NCBI GenBank assembly: GCA_027491085.1
Contig: JAIXWW010000019.1
Span: 62,001 to 126,000 of the forward strand
DNA length: 64,000 nucleotides
From: Bacteroidota bacterium
GTDB lineage: Bacteria > Bacteroidota > Bacteroidia > UKL13-3
Direction: 5' to 3'
In this document: positions 1 to 10,386 of the stretch, one piece after another
Position numbering within the stretch: position 1 is the first letter of the stretch
How the letters are laid out: every line of letters starts with the position of its first letter
Position numbers and translations under genes: made by a program
Notes under the pieces: generated by a model
Told to the model about the DNA's origin: nothing
The model's input: only the letters and a program-made list of their open reading frames with translations
Databases searched by the model: none

Positions 1-16
1 ACTCCAAAGTAATAGC

Positions 17-193
17 CCTCCATGAAATGCTGGGTTAAAAGAATAAGCAAAAAACAACTCCGAAGGTGTTGAATTTTATTTAACAAGATAGGGTTATATT
101 AACCAAATACGAATTCCGAAGGAGTTTAATGTTAATAGCCCTGCATGAAATGCAGGGTTAACAGTATTAACGCAAATCAACTCCGAAGGAGTT
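17..193. repeat. Alternating intergenic hairpin repeats, about 122-bp unit
   Basis: Two small hairpins alternate in this gene-free stretch. One has the form CCCTGCA-tgaa-aTGCAGGG (17-35 imperfect, 139-157 perfect). The other is AACTCC-gaa-GGAGTT (56-70, 113-130 imperfect, 179-193 perfect). Like copies are 122-123 bases apart, so this looks like nearly two units of a tandem repeat. The layout resembles, without sharing sequence, the 120-bp repeat at 46725-46964. No coding potential is seen. The array may continue to the left of the window. Confidence 0.6.
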
Positions 194-231
194 GAATAAC
201 AGATTTTGTGCAAAAACATCCAAATAAAAAT

Positions 232-268
232 CCATAAAAAAATCCCAACTGATTTCTCAATTGGGATT
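232..268 (-). terminator. Intrinsic terminator of lpdA
   Basis: AATCCCAA (241-248) pairs with TTGGGATT (261-268). Read on the minus strand, the stem is followed by a T run (232-240). It lies about 50 bases past the lpdA stop codon. Confidence 0.7.
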
Positions 269-319
269 TGATTTTATTTATTTAGAATTTCGCACTCAAC
301 AATTCGAATTCCGAACTTA

Positions 320-1708
320 TTACAAATGAATACACTCGCCATAAGCTTGTGCAGTTGCTTCCATTATTGCCTCGCTCATAGTTGGATGAGGATGAACAGA
401 TTTAATAATTTCCATTCCAGTAGTTTCTAACTTGCGCGCTACCACTACTTCTGCAATCATTTCAGTAACATTAGCGCCAACCATGTGTGCTCCTAAAAAC
501 TCACCGTATTTTGCATCAAAAATTACTTTTACAAAACCTTCTTTTACGCCACCAGCACTTGCTTTGCCACTTGCACTAAAAGGAAACTTACCTACTTTAA
601 TTTCGTAACCAGCTTCTTTAGCAGCTTTTTCGGTATAACCAACCGATGCTACTTCTGGAGAGCTATAAGTACAACCAGGGATATTATTGTAATTTAAAGG
701 TTCAGGATGATGACCTGCAATTTTCTCTACACAAATAATACCTTCAGCACTTGCTACGTGAGCCAAAGCTTGACCTTTAACAATATCGCCAATGGCATAA
801 ACACCTTTTACGTTGGTTTGGTAAAAATCATCAACCAATACTTTTCCTTTATCGGTTTTAACGCCTAAAGTTTCCAATCCAATATTTTCTAAATTGGTTT
901 GAATACCCACTGCTGATAATACCACATCGGCTTCCATTTCTTTAACACCTTCGGCAGTTTTAATTTTAACTTTACAGCCTGCACCACTAGTATCAACGCT
1001 TTCTACCGAAGCATTGGTTAAAATATCGATACCCGATTTTTTAAATGCTTTGGTAACTTCCTTGCTTGAATCTTCATCCTCTACAGGAAGAATATTTGGC
1101 ATGAACTCCACAATGGTAACTTTAGTTCCCATGCTGTTATAAAAATAAGCAAACTCGCAGCCAATAGCACCACTACCCATTACAATCATGCTTTTAGGTT
1201 GAGTTGGTAAAACCATTGCATCGCGGTAACCTAATACTTTCTTATTATCAATTTTAATATTTGGCAACTCGCGGCTGCGGGCACCTGTAGCTAAAATAAT
1301 ATGTTTTGCTTCTACTGTTTTTTTAGTTCCACCAGCTTCAGTAACTTCAACTTTGCCTGGAGCTAATAATTTCCCAAAACCAGCAATTACATCAATCTTA
1401 TTTTTTTTCATTAAGAAAGCTATACCCTTACTCATATTATCGGCTACACCACGACTACGTTTTACTACCGCAGCAAAATCGTGTTCTGCACCTTGCACAC
1501 TTATACCATAATCGGCAGCATGTTTAATATATTCAAAAACCTGAGCTGATTTTAATAAAGCTTTGGTTGGAATACAACCCCAGTTTAAACAAACGCCACC
1601 CATTTCTGATTTTTCAATAATGGCAGTTTTCATACCTAACTGACTTGCTCTAATGGCAGCTACATAGCCACCTGGGCCGCTACCTATTACTACTAAATCG
1701 TAATTCAT
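320..1708 (-). CDS. lpdA: Dihydrolipoyl dehydrogenase
   Basis: This is the E3 component of 2-oxoacid dehydrogenase complexes, which reoxidises dihydrolipoamide and passes electrons to NAD+. The 462 residues match the family length. An N-terminal FAD motif (GSGPGG, about residue 9) is followed by the redox disulfide C40-LNWG-C45. A second Rossmann motif for NAD (GSGAIG) sits near residue 178. The C-terminal HPHPTMSE stretch (439-446) carries the catalytic His-Glu pair. All key residues are present. It appears monocistronic, with its own terminator and a broken gene upstream. E1 and E2 genes are not in this window. Confidence 0.97.
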   Translation of the reverse strand: MNYDLVVIGSGPGGYVAAIRASQLGMKTAIIEKSEMGGVCLNWGCIPTKALLKSAQVFEYIKHAADYGISVQGAEHDFAAVVKRSRGVADNMSKGIAFLMKKNKIDVIAGFGKLLAPGKVEVTEAGGTKKTVEAKHIILATGARSRELPNIKIDNKKVLGYRDAMVLPTQPKSMIVMGSGAIGCEFAYFYNSMGTKVTIVEFMPNILPVEDEDSSKEVTKAFKKSGIDILTNASVESVDTSGAGCKVKIKTAEGVKEMEADVVLSAVGIQTNLENIGLETLGVKTDKGKVLVDDFYQTNVKGVYAIGDIVKGQALAHVASAEGIICVEKIAGHHPEPLNYNNIPGCTYSSPEVASVGYTEKAAKEAGYEIKVGKFPFSASGKASAGGVKEGFVKVIFDAKYGEFLGAHMVGANVTEMIAEVVVARKLETTGMEIIKSVHPHPTMSEAIMEATAQAYGECIHL

Positions 1709-1871
1709 TATTTGTATTTATGTTTTGGTTATTTGGCGCAAATTAAAGCATTATTTGTAAAATACAGAATGCAATAATTTTTACCACTTAACTATTTAAA
1801 TTTTATTGGTTTAATTTTAAACAAGAGTTTAATTTACTGGCAATTACTAGTCATATTCAAATAAAAATGAA

Positions 1872-3142
1872 TTATTTAAAACGTTCATAATAAGCACGTT
1901 CCAAATCTTCTTTATGCATAGGATGAGCTAATTTTATTAATTCAAAAGCGCGTTGCTCTAAGTTTTTTCCAAATAAATTAACTGACCCAAACTCAGTTAC
2001 CACCCAATGTATATGCCCGCGAGTAGTAACCACTCCTGCCCCATTTTTTAAAGTAGGCACTATTCTCGAAATTCCTTTTGAGGTTATGGAAGGCAATGCT
2101 ATAATTGGCTTTCCTCCTTTTGAAAGCGAAGCACCTCTTATAAAATCCATCTGCCCGCCTATGCCTTAATATTGATAAGTTCCAATTGAATCAGCACAAA
2201 CTTGCCCTGTAATATCAATTTCAATAGCGCTATTGATACAAGTAGCCTTATCATTTTTCCTTATAATATCTGTATCGTTCACATAATCGATATTTAAACC
2301 ATTTACCAGAGGATTATCGTTTACAAATTGATACAATTTTTTAGTCCCTGCCATAAACGATGTAACAATTCTACCCCGTTTTATATTTTTCATGCTATTA
2401 TTGATCACGCCACTTTCAATCAAAGGCAAAACACCATCCGAAAACATTTCGGTATGAATTCCTAAGTTTTTATGATTGGTTAAATTGCGCAGCACCAAGT
2501 CAGGAATAGCGCCAATTCCTAATTGCAAAGTAGCTCCATCTTCAACCAAAGCTGCCACATTTTTGCCAATTTGTTCAGTAGCAGGAGTTACGTCTTTACT
2601 ATAATCAACCTCAGGCAGTGGCTCATCGTTCCAAACCATTTTATCAATTTTACTCATATGAATAAATCCATTTCCATGCACCCGAGGCATGTTAGGATTA
2701 ACTTGAGCAATTATAATTTTAGCAGTATCTGTAGCCGCTTTGGCTATATCTACCGAAGTGCCTAATGAACAAAATCCACTTGCATCAGGAGGAGAAACTT
2801 GCACAATAGCCACATCTAAAGGCAAATAATTTTCGTAAAACAAACGAGGAATTTCACTCAAAAAAATTGGTACATAATCACCTTGAGCACTATTTACTGC
2901 AGAACGTGTATTGGCCGAAACAAAAAGCGAATTGATATAAAAACTAGCTTTATATTTATGATTACCAAAATCAATATCTCCAAACGTTGTGATGCTAACT
3001 AATTCAACTTTTTGCAGCTCTTCATATCTTTCTAATAGTTTGTTTATCAAAAATATGGGTGTTGCTGCACTTCCATGTAAAAAACTCTATTACCTGACTT
3101 TATGATTGAAACGGCCTCTTCGGCACTTACATATTGTTGCAT
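1872..3142 (-). pseudogene. Acetyl-CoA hydrolase/4-hydroxybutyrate CoA-transferase family, broken by one frameshift and one stop
   Basis: The conceptual protein of about 423 residues would be a full-length CoA-transferase that moves CoA between acetate and a short acid. Starting at the ATG at 3142, the frame is lost near 3085-3100: V-F is followed by a one-base deficit, after which HGSAATPIFLINK continues in another frame. The frame then runs to 2166, where TAA stands where a serine codon would be expected (…GTYQY-stop-GIGGQMDF…). It continues in the same frame to 1872. The active-site glutamate context HTEMFSDG is intact. Both lesions are one-base changes, so the decay is recent or they are sequencing errors. 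A 5'-truncated product from 3050 and a 92-residue piece from 2150 are the longest intact frames. Confidence 0.88.
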
Positions 3143-3316
3143 TTAAAATAAATAATGGTTGTGCCGCGAAATTAGAGTGAAATTAAACCTAAATTGTATG
3201 ATTTAAATACAAAATGTTTAAAATAAAAAAAGTAATTTTATGAGCTAAAATAAAGGTTAAAGGTAATTGACTCTGTAATATATAATTGTTAAATACGTAA
3301 TTAATGTAATTAAACA

Positions 3317-3347
3317 TTTTGTTATTGACTTTAAATGCCTACTTTTG
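3317..3347 (+). promoter_or_regulatory. Vegetative Bacteroidota promoter of typA
   Basis: TTTTG (3317-3321), an 18-base spacer, then TACTTTTG (3340-3347). This fits the Bacteroidota housekeeping pattern of TTG at -33 and TAnnTTTG at -7. Transcription would start near 3353, leaving a leader of about 17 bases before the ATG at 3370. Confidence 0.7.
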
Positions 3348-3369
3348 CACCCTTTTAAAACAAGACATA

Positions 3370-5181
3370 ATGCAAAAAATCAGAAACATAGCTATTATTG
3401 CCCACGTAGATCACGGGAAAACTACATTGGTTGATAAAATTTTACACCAAACTCAACTTTTCCGCGAAAACCAAGAAAAAGGCGAATTAATACTAGATAA
3501 TAACGATTTAGAGCGCGAACGTGGTATTACCATTTTAGCAAAAAACATTTCAGTACAGTACAAAGGTTACAAAATTAATATTATTGATACTCCTGGTCAC
3601 GCGGATTTTGGTGGCGAGGTAGAGCGTGTATTAAACATGGCCGATGGTGTTTTATTATTAGTAGATGCGTTTGAAGGTCCAATGCCTCAAACTCGTTTTG
3701 TGTTACAAAAAGCTTTAGCTTTAGGTAAAAAACCTATTGTAGTTATTAATAAAGTAGATAAACCAAACTGCCGTCCAGATGAAATTCATGATGCAGTTTT
3801 TGATTTATTCTTTAACTTAGAAGCTAACGAAGAGCAATTAGATTTTCATACCATTTATGGTAGTTCAAAACAAGGTTGGATGGGTAGAGATTGGAGAAAT
3901 CCTACCGAAGATTTCACTTCGTTATTAGATGATATTATTTCAGAAATTCCTGAGCCTCATGTAGAAGAAGGAACTTTACAAATGCAAATTACTTCGTTAG
4001 ATTATTCTTCTTTTACCGGAAGGATTGCTATTGGACGTATTTTACGCGGAAGTGTTAAAGTTAACCAACCTATTAGTTTAGTAAAACGCGATGGCAGCAT
4101 TCAAAAATCGAGAGTAAAAGAACTTTACGTTTTTGAAGGTTTAGGTAAAATGAAAGTAGAAGAAGTTGGTGCTGGCGATATTTGTGCCATTATGGGTATT
4201 GAAGGTTTTGAAATTGGTGATACTGTTGCTGATTTTGAAAATCCTGAAGGCTTAACTCCAATTAATATTGACGAGCCAACCATGAACATGTTGTTCTGTA
4301 TCAATAACTCACCATTCTTTGGTAAAGAAGGTAAATTTGTTACTTCTCGCCATTTACGTGACCGTTTGTTCCGCGAATTAGAGAAAAACTTAGCTTTAAG
4401 AGTAGAAGAAACTAACCAAGCTGATTCGTATTTAGTATTTGGTAGAGGTATTCTTCACTTATCGGTTTTAATTGAAACCATGAGACGCGAAGGTTACGAA
4501 TTACAAGTTGGTCAGCCGCAAGTAATTGTAAAAGAAATTGATGGTGTTAAATGTGAACCAATGGAGATTTTAACTGTTGATGTTCCATTAGAAGTATCAG
4601 GAAAAGTAATTGAATTAGTAAGCCAACGTAAAGGTGATATGATAATTATGGAACCTAAAGGCGATTTAACGCATTTAGAATTCGAAATTCCATCACGTGG
4701 TATTATTGGTTTGCGTAATAATGTATTAACAGCTACAGCTGGTGAGGCCATTATGGCTCATCGTTTCAAGGCTTTTGAACCTTGGAAAGGTCCTATACCT
4801 TCTCGTTTAGCTGGTGTAATGATTAGCGGTGAACAAGGAACTGCCATTGCTTATTCAATTGATAAATTGCAAGATAGAGGTGATTTCTTTGTTGAAGCTG
4901 GTGATGAAATTTACATGGGTCAAATTATTGGCGAAAATAACCGTCATGACGATTTAGTGGTAAATATTACTAAAGAGAAAAAATTAACCAATATGCGTGC
5001 ATCTGGTAGCGATGATAAAACTAGAATTGCTCCAAAAATCAACTTCTCTTTAGAAGAATGTATGGAATACATTCAAGGTGATGAGTATGTAGAAATTACT
5101 CCTAAATCATTGCGTTTACGTAAAATCCATTTGAATGAATTGGACAGAAAACGTTTCAAACAATCAACTGGAATGCAATAA
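3370..5181 (+). CDS. typA: Ribosome-associated translational GTPase TypA/BipA
   Basis: An elongation-factor-like GTPase that acts on ribosomes in stress and cold adaptation and in ribosome assembly. The 603 residues match the family. G1 is AHVDHGKTT (11-19), switch II is DTPGHADFGG, and the base-specificity motif is NKVDKP. Domains II, III and V and the BipA C-terminal domain follow. The frame is open upstream to a TTG at 3319. The ATG at 3370 is preferred because the protein then starts directly with MQKIRNIAIIAHVDHG and the promoter -7 box lies within the extension. A strong hairpin follows the stop. Confidence 0.97.
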   Translation: MQKIRNIAIIAHVDHGKTTLVDKILHQTQLFRENQEKGELILDNNDLERERGITILAKNISVQYKGYKINIIDTPGHADFGGEVERVLNMADGVLLLVDAFEGPMPQTRFVLQKALALGKKPIVVINKVDKPNCRPDEIHDAVFDLFFNLEANEEQLDFHTIYGSSKQGWMGRDWRNPTEDFTSLLDDIISEIPEPHVEEGTLQMQITSLDYSSFTGRIAIGRILRGSVKVNQPISLVKRDGSIQKSRVKELYVFEGLGKMKVEEVGAGDICAIMGIEGFEIGDTVADFENPEGLTPINIDEPTMNMLFCINNSPFFGKEGKFVTSRHLRDRLFRELEKNLALRVEETNQADSYLVFGRGILHLSVLIETMRREGYELQVGQPQVIVKEIDGVKCEPMEILTVDVPLEVSGKVIELVSQRKGDMIIMEPKGDLTHLEFEIPSRGIIGLRNNVLTATAGEAIMAHRFKAFEPWKGPIPSRLAGVMISGEQGTAIAYSIDKLQDRGDFFVEAGDEIYMGQIIGENNRHDDLVVNITKEKKLTNMRASGSDDKTRIAPKINFSLEECMEYIQGDEYVEITPKSLRLRKIHLNELDRKRFKQSTGMQ

Positions 5182-5187
5182 ATTTTT

Positions 5188-5241
5188 ATAACACAAAAAA
5201 AAGGTCAAAGTTTAAAAACTTTGACCTTTTTTTTGTGTTAT
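5188..5241 (+). terminator. Strong terminator after typA
   Basis: A perfect 26-bp inverted repeat (5188-5213 and 5216-5241) with a 2-base loop. The core is GGTCAAAGTTT/AAACTTTGACC, flanked by A8 and T8 runs, so it could work in both directions. Confidence 0.9.
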
Positions 5242-5337
5242 AACTTAATACAAAATTTATACAATTAACTATTAGTTAACTTTATTTAAATTTTGATATG
5301 CTTCCTTTGCATTGTAAAAAATATACTACAAACTAAA

Positions 5338-8300
5338 ATGACAAATTTTATTTTACAAACTAAAAACTTGCTTCGAACGAAAAGCAAAAACAGCATTTTT
5401 AAATCCCTAAGCCTATTGGTTTTGGTAATGATTATTGGTGTGAATGGAGTGAAGGGGCAGGTAAGTATTACAGGCTTCAATTCAGGAAACACTTACACGC
5501 AAAATTTCGATGCTTTTAGAGGTACTTCGGCAACACTTCCGGCAAATTGGGCTGTAACCACAGCTAGTTATAACGCAACATATCCAGTCATAACTTCTGG
5601 GGCAGCTACTCCATCAGTTGCTCAAGCTAATGGAAATAATTGTTATGCAGGTAGAGCAAACAGTACAAGTTCAGATTATTCAATTTTACAAAAACAAGCA
5701 ACATCTGGGTCAACAACTTTTACACTGAGTACAACAAATAATACTGGTGCAACTATTAATGGATTCGTAATTACTTGGAACGTTGAACAATATAATTCTT
5801 CTGGAAGAGCAACTACAGTTGATTTTAGTTATAGATTAAATACTGGATCATATGTAACAACAGGTATAACTGGAACGACATTATTTACAGCAACTACAGG
5901 AACTTCGACCACATTTTCAGTTGTTCAAACCGCTAGATCAATAACTATTACAGGCTTATCCTTAGCAACATCATCTACTGCGGATTTTAGATTTACAATA
6001 GCAAACGGTTTAACCTCTGGTAGTAATGCAACTATAGGAATAGATGACTTTACATTATATGCAACACAATCTACAACCGCACCTCTAGCTCCAACTATGG
6101 GAACTATAACTTCAGGAAATCAACAATTATCTGTAGCATTTACTGCAGGTTCAGATGGTGGTGCTGCTATTACCAATTATGAATATTCAACTAACGGTGG
6201 TTCTTCATTTACTGCTTGTTCACCTGCACAAACAACAAGTCCAATAGTAATTACTGGTTTAACCAATGGTACAAGTTATAATGTACAAATAAGAGCCGTA
6301 AATAGTGTAGGTTCAGGAACTGCTACAGCTTCAACTGCTGCAACGCCTTATACCAATCCTGCAGCTCCAACTATTAATTCAATTACTGCTGGAAACACAC
6401 AATTATCAGTAGCATTTACTGCTGGAAATAATGGAGGATCAACCATAACAAATTATAAATATTCAACAAATGGAGGTTCATCATTTACCGCATGTTCACC
6501 TTCACAAACTACCAGTCCAATATTAATTACTGGTTTAACCAATGGTACTTCATACGATGTAAAAATATTTGCAGTAAACATTGCAGGAGATGGAACTGCT
6601 TCTGCTACAACAACAGCAACACCAGTAGCTCCAACAAACCCTACTATCTCTGCATCAGGATCTTTAAGTGCATTAAGTACTACTTACGGTACTCCAAGTA
6701 GCACAACAAGTTTCACAGTTTCAGGAGCCACGTTAGCTGACGATATTTTAATCACCCCTCCAGCTGGTTTTGAAATTTCAAAAACTAGCAATACATCTGG
6801 TTTTGCTACTACTCAAACATTAACCCAAACTGGAGGTATAGTAAATTCAACTACAATTTATGTACGTTTAGCAGCAACCACTGCTGTTGGAGCAAGCTAC
6901 AATGGAGATATTGTATTATCGAGTTCAGGTATTAGTCCATCAGCAACTATCGCAACTGCCACAAGTACTGTAAGTACAGCCACTTTAACCATAAGTGGAT
7001 TAACTGGAGATAATAAAAACTATGATGGTGGAACTTCAGCTTCAGTTTCGGGTACAGCTAGTTTTGTAGGTTTACAAAATGGAGAGACTTTTTCGGTAGC
7101 AACAACTCCAACCTATACATTTGCTTCAAAAAATATTGGAACAGGAATTACTATTAACCAAAGTGTTCCTTTTGCAGCACCAAGTTCAAATTACACTGTA
7201 ACACAACCAACTTTAACTGCAAATATTGCTGCTGTTAACTTAACAATCACGGGTGCAACGGTTACTTCAAAAATTTATGACAGATTAACAACTGCCACCA
7301 TAGCTAATGGTACATTAAATGGAATAATTGGCTCAGAAACAGTTATTGCTACTACTGGAACTTATGTTGATAAAAATGTAGGTACATCAAAAGCTGTTAC
7401 CGTTTTATTAACTGGAGCAGATGCAGGCAATTACACCTTAACACAACCTAATATTACTGGTGATATAACAGCTAAAGCATTAACCGTAACAGGTGCTGCA
7501 GTTACTTCAAAAGCATTTGACGGAACCACTGCTGCTACCATCACTGGAACATTATCTGGTATTATTTCACCTGATGTTGTGACTTTAGTAGGAACAGGTG
7601 TTTTTGCAAGTTCAGCACAAGCAAATGGTATTTCTGTAACTTCTACCTCAACATTATCAGGAGCAGATGCAGGAAACTACACTTTAACACAACCAACAGG
7701 ATTAACAGGAAATATTACAGCAGCTGCACCAGCATTATTTACATTTGCAACAGCAGCAGTTACAAGTGGAACCCCATCTAATTTAACAATATCAAATTTA
7801 TCTAACGCTAATAATGTTGGAACTGTAACTATGATATCAAGTATAAGTGCTTCAAGTGGTTATACAGGTGCATCGGGTACCAATAATGCAGGTGCAGCAG
7901 CAGCGTCAGGAGCCTTGAACACCTCAACATCAACTTATTTCGAATTCACATTAACTCCTACTTCAGGTTATTATGTAACTCTTTCAAGTATTAGTTTTGG
8001 TTCACGTTGCACAGGAACTGGCCCTACCAACTATGCTGTGAGAAGTAGTGCAGATGGCTACTCAACAAATGTAGCAACAGGAACACTAACAACTAATTCA
8101 ACATGGGCATTATACAATCCAACAGTAACTTCAACTTCTTCTTTAGGATCAGCCGCAATAACTTATAGAATTTATGGTTATTCAGGAACTGGTGCTGCAG
8201 CTAATACAATAGTATGGAGAATTGATGATTTAAGTTTAGGATTGACTGTTACCCAAATGGGTACTAACAATTGGTTAGGAACAAGCGATAATTTATGGAA

Positions 8301-9990
8301 TAATGCAGCAAATTGGTCAGCAGGTGTTCCAAACGGATATAGCAATATTACTGTTTCAAGTGGTAATGTGGTTCTAAATACAAATCATACCATCTATAAT
8401 GGAACTAGCTTAACATTATCTGGAACTAGTACCTTAACAATCAATCCGACCAGAACATTAACCATTGCTGGAACAGCAGATTTTGGCGGTAAATTAGTAA
8501 CTGTAAAATCGGACGCAACGGGAACAGGCGCAATTGGCCAAATATCAGGTACATTAACTAATGCTTCCAATGTAAGTGTTGAAAGATATATACCTGCCTC
8601 AGCTTCTAAAAAATACAAATTTTTGTCTTCAGCTGTCTCAACCACAGTAGAAGATTGGAGAAATGAAATATTTATTACCGGTGGAGGTGCTAGCAACGAA
8701 TTTAGCCAAGTTGGTAACAACAATATCAAATTAAATGGATTAGATTGGACTTTATCGGGCTCACCTTCTATGTATGGTTATACAGAAAACTTAAATTCTG
8801 GTAGTTTAAATTCAAGATGGGTAGCTATCACAAATAGTAGTAATTCAATCACTTTAGGAAAAGGATATAGAACATTTATTAGAGGTGATAGAAGCCAAGC
8901 AGGTGTACTTGATAACTCAATAGCAACACAATCTGAAGTTACTATTACCTCAGTAGGTACAATAAACCAAGGTTCAACTACCTTACCAACAACCTATAAT
9001 GGAGCAGGTACTGATAATGGTTGGAATTTAGTTGGAAACCCATATCCATCATCAATAGATTGGAACGCAACAACAGGATGGACTAAAACAAACGTTTCAG
9101 GTAGTATTTATATATACAATCCTACTTCGAACAGTTATGGAAGTTTTGATGGAACAACCAGTACAAATGGTGTTACAAGATACATATCATCAGGTCAAGG
9201 ATTTTTCGTTAGAACAACAGGAGCCTCTCCTATTTTATCATGTACTGAAAGTGTAAAATCTGGAAATGCAGGTGCAGATTTATTTAAAACAGAAAATGAA
9301 AATATGTTAAGAATTAGATTAATCAAAAATATTGATAATTATGATGAAACAGTTATTCGTTTTTATGAAGGAAAACAAAATGAATTTAGCGAAACGGATG
9401 ATGTAAGAAAATTAATGAATCCAACTATCAACATTTACAGTTATTTTGGCGATAGCCAAAATGTAGCGATAAATTATTTAAACCCTAGTAATTTAAAAAA
9501 TTCAGTTGTAAAATTAAGTGCTATGGTAAATGAAATAGGTAACTATAAACTTGATTTTTCTGGAATTAATTCGTTCTCATCAACTCCTTACATTACACTA
9601 AAAGATAATTATTTAAATACTAAAACAGATTTAAAAGCTAAGGAAACATATTCTTTTGATGTTACCAGTGATGTAAATACTAACAAAGACGGACGTTTTG
9701 AAATATCATTTACTGAATATCCTACTGCTACTTATGAAAATTTAGATAATGAATTTTCAATAAATACTTATCCTAATCCTGTAAATGATATTTTAAATAT
9801 AAATATTAGTAATTCTGAACAGAAAAATTATACATTTGTAATATATAACACCGCAGGTGCTGAGATATTTAAGGGAAAATTAACAAATAATATTAACCAA
9901 TTAAATATTGAAAATTTAGATAATGGTGTTTATATATTGAAAATAAGCAGTCAATCAGGAATCAATAAAAGTATTAAATTTATTAAATAA
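5338..9990 (+). CDS. Large secreted surface protein with FN3 and YDG domains and a T9SS type A sorting domain
   Basis: About 1,550 residues. The hydrophobic core LSLLVLVMIIGV near residues 24-35 and the end VKGQ at about 41 look like a Sec signal peptide. A jelly-roll-like region follows. Two fibronectin type III domains (about 245-340 and 341-427) are near repeats at 276-bp spacing in the DNA. A beta-sandwich region and three YDG/MBG-type repeats come next (about 555-800, each ending near GNYTLTQP). A second jelly-roll-like segment and a parallel-repeat region follow. The last 75 residues are a T9SS C-terminal domain (YPNPVNDILNI … NGVYILKI … SIKFIK). This predicts export by T9SS and attachment to the cell surface as an adhesin or matrix protein. 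No catalytic domain is recognised. The ATG at 5338 is preferred over a TTG at 5293 because it gives a cleaner signal peptide. Confidence 0.88.
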   Translation: MTNFILQTKNLLRTKSKNSIFKSLSLLVLVMIIGVNGVKGQVSITGFNSGNTYTQNFDAFRGTSATLPANWAVTTASYNATYPVITSGAATPSVAQANGNNCYAGRANSTSSDYSILQKQATSGSTTFTLSTTNNTGATINGFVITWNVEQYNSSGRATTVDFSYRLNTGSYVTTGITGTTLFTATTGTSTTFSVVQTARSITITGLSLATSSTADFRFTIANGLTSGSNATIGIDDFTLYATQSTTAPLAPTMGTITSGNQQLSVAFTAGSDGGAAITNYEYSTNGGSSFTACSPAQTTSPIVITGLTNGTSYNVQIRAVNSVGSGTATASTAATPYTNPAAPTINSITAGNTQLSVAFTAGNNGGSTITNYKYSTNGGSSFTACSPSQTTSPILITGLTNGTSYDVKIFAVNIAGDGTASATTTATPVAPTNPTISASGSLSALSTTYGTPSSTTSFTVSGATLADDILITPPAGFEISKTSNTSGFATTQTLTQTGGIVNSTTIYVRLAATTAVGASYNGDIVLSSSGISPSATIATATSTVSTATLTISGLTGDNKNYDGGTSASVSGTASFVGLQNGETFSVATTPTYTFASKNIGTGITINQSVPFAAPSSNYTVTQPTLTANIAAVNLTITGATVTSKIYDRLTTATIANGTLNGIIGSETVIATTGTYVDKNVGTSKAVTVLLTGADAGNYTLTQPNITGDITAKALTVTGAAVTSKAFDGTTAATITGTLSGIISPDVVTLVGTGVFASSAQANGISVTSTSTLSGADAGNYTLTQPTGLTGNITAAAPALFTFATAAVTSGTPSNLTISNLSNANNVGTVTMISSISASSGYTGASGTNNAGAAAASGALNTSTSTYFEFTLTPTSGYYVTLSSISFGSRCTGTGPTNYAVRSSADGYSTNVATGTLTTNSTWALYNPTVTSTSSLGSAAITYRIYGYSGTGAAANTIVWRIDDLSLGLTVTQMGTNNWLGTSDNLWNNAANWSAGVPNGYSNITVSSGNVVLNTNHTIYNGTSLTLSGTSTLTINPTRTLTIAGTADFGGKLVTVKSDATGTGAIGQISGTLTNASNVSVERYIPASASKKYKFLSSAVSTTVEDWRNEIFITGGGASNEFSQVGNNNIKLNGLDWTLSGSPSMYGYTENLNSGSLNSRWVAITNSSNSITLGKGYRTFIRGDRSQAGVLDNSIATQSEVTITSVGTINQGSTTLPTTYNGAGTDNGWNLVGNPYPSSIDWNATTGWTKTNVSGSIYIYNPTSNSYGSFDGTTSTNGVTRYISSGQGFFVRTTGASPILSCTESVKSGNAGADLFKTENENMLRIRLIKNIDNYDETVIRFYEGKQNEFSETDDVRKLMNPTINIYSYFGDSQNVAINYLNPSNLKNSVVKLSAMVNEIGNYKLDFSGINSFSSTPYITLKDNYLNTKTDLKAKETYSFDVTSDVNTNKDGRFEISFTEYPTATYENLDNEFSINTYPNPVNDILNINISNSEQKNYTFVIYNTAGAEIFKGKLTNNINQLNIENLDNGVYILKISSQSGINKSIKFIK

Positions 9991-10001
9991 TTGAACAAAA
10001 A

Positions 10002-10026
10002 GGCTGTAACATTTACTGTTACAGCC
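10002..10026 (+). terminator. Hairpin between the surface protein and the PID-CTERM gene
   Basis: GGCTGTAACA (10002-10011) and TGTTACAGCC (10017-10026) form a perfect 10-bp stem with a 5-base loop. The following T tract is poor (TATCTT), so it may be an attenuator or an mRNA-stabilising hairpin rather than a full stop. Confidence 0.55.
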
Positions 10027-10051
10027 TATCTTAAAAAAACAAAATAAAAAT

Positions 10052-10276
10052 ATGAAAAATAAAAATATACTATTAAGCGCTTTATTAATTGCATTTACAT
10101 TTTCTTTATCTTTAAATTTAAATGCACAACCAGGTACAACTGCAGGCTCAGATGAGGATTTTTTTGGTGATAAACCACAAGATGTTCCTGTAGATAATAA
10201 TATTTTATGGCTAGCTGCAGCGGGAGCAGCATATGGTTTAACTAAAGTAGTTAGAAAGCAGAAAAAAAGCATTTAA
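10052..10276 (+). CDS. Small exported protein with a PID-CTERM-like sorting tail
   Basis: The 74 residues have three parts. Residues 1-26 are a signal peptide ending LNLNAQ. A short acidic, Gly/Asp-rich middle follows. The tail has a PVDNN motif, a hydrophobic helix (ILWLAAAGAAYGL) and a basic end (RKQKK). This motif-helix-basic layout is that of PID-CTERM proteins, small Bacteroidota proteins thought to be processed by an exosortase-type system. No exosortase is visible in the window. It lies 61 bases after the T9SS surface protein with only a hairpin between, so the two may be co-transcribed. The molecular function is unknown. Confidence 0.7.
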   Translation: MKNKNILLSALLIAFTFSLSLNLNAQPGTTAGSDEDFFGDKPQDVPVDNNILWLAAAGAAYGLTKVVRKQKKSI

Positions 10277-10386
10277 CGAATATTTGAAAGAATTTTTCTG
10301 GCGTATCATATTATAAGTCAAAAAATACAGATATTTACAAAAAATGCTTCAATTTTTTAAAAAATTGTATTTCAAAAACTGTTATA

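Noticed and set aside
3319..3369. Upstream TTG start extending TypA by 17 residues
   Set aside because: The extension covers the promoter -7 box and adds residues not typical of the family.
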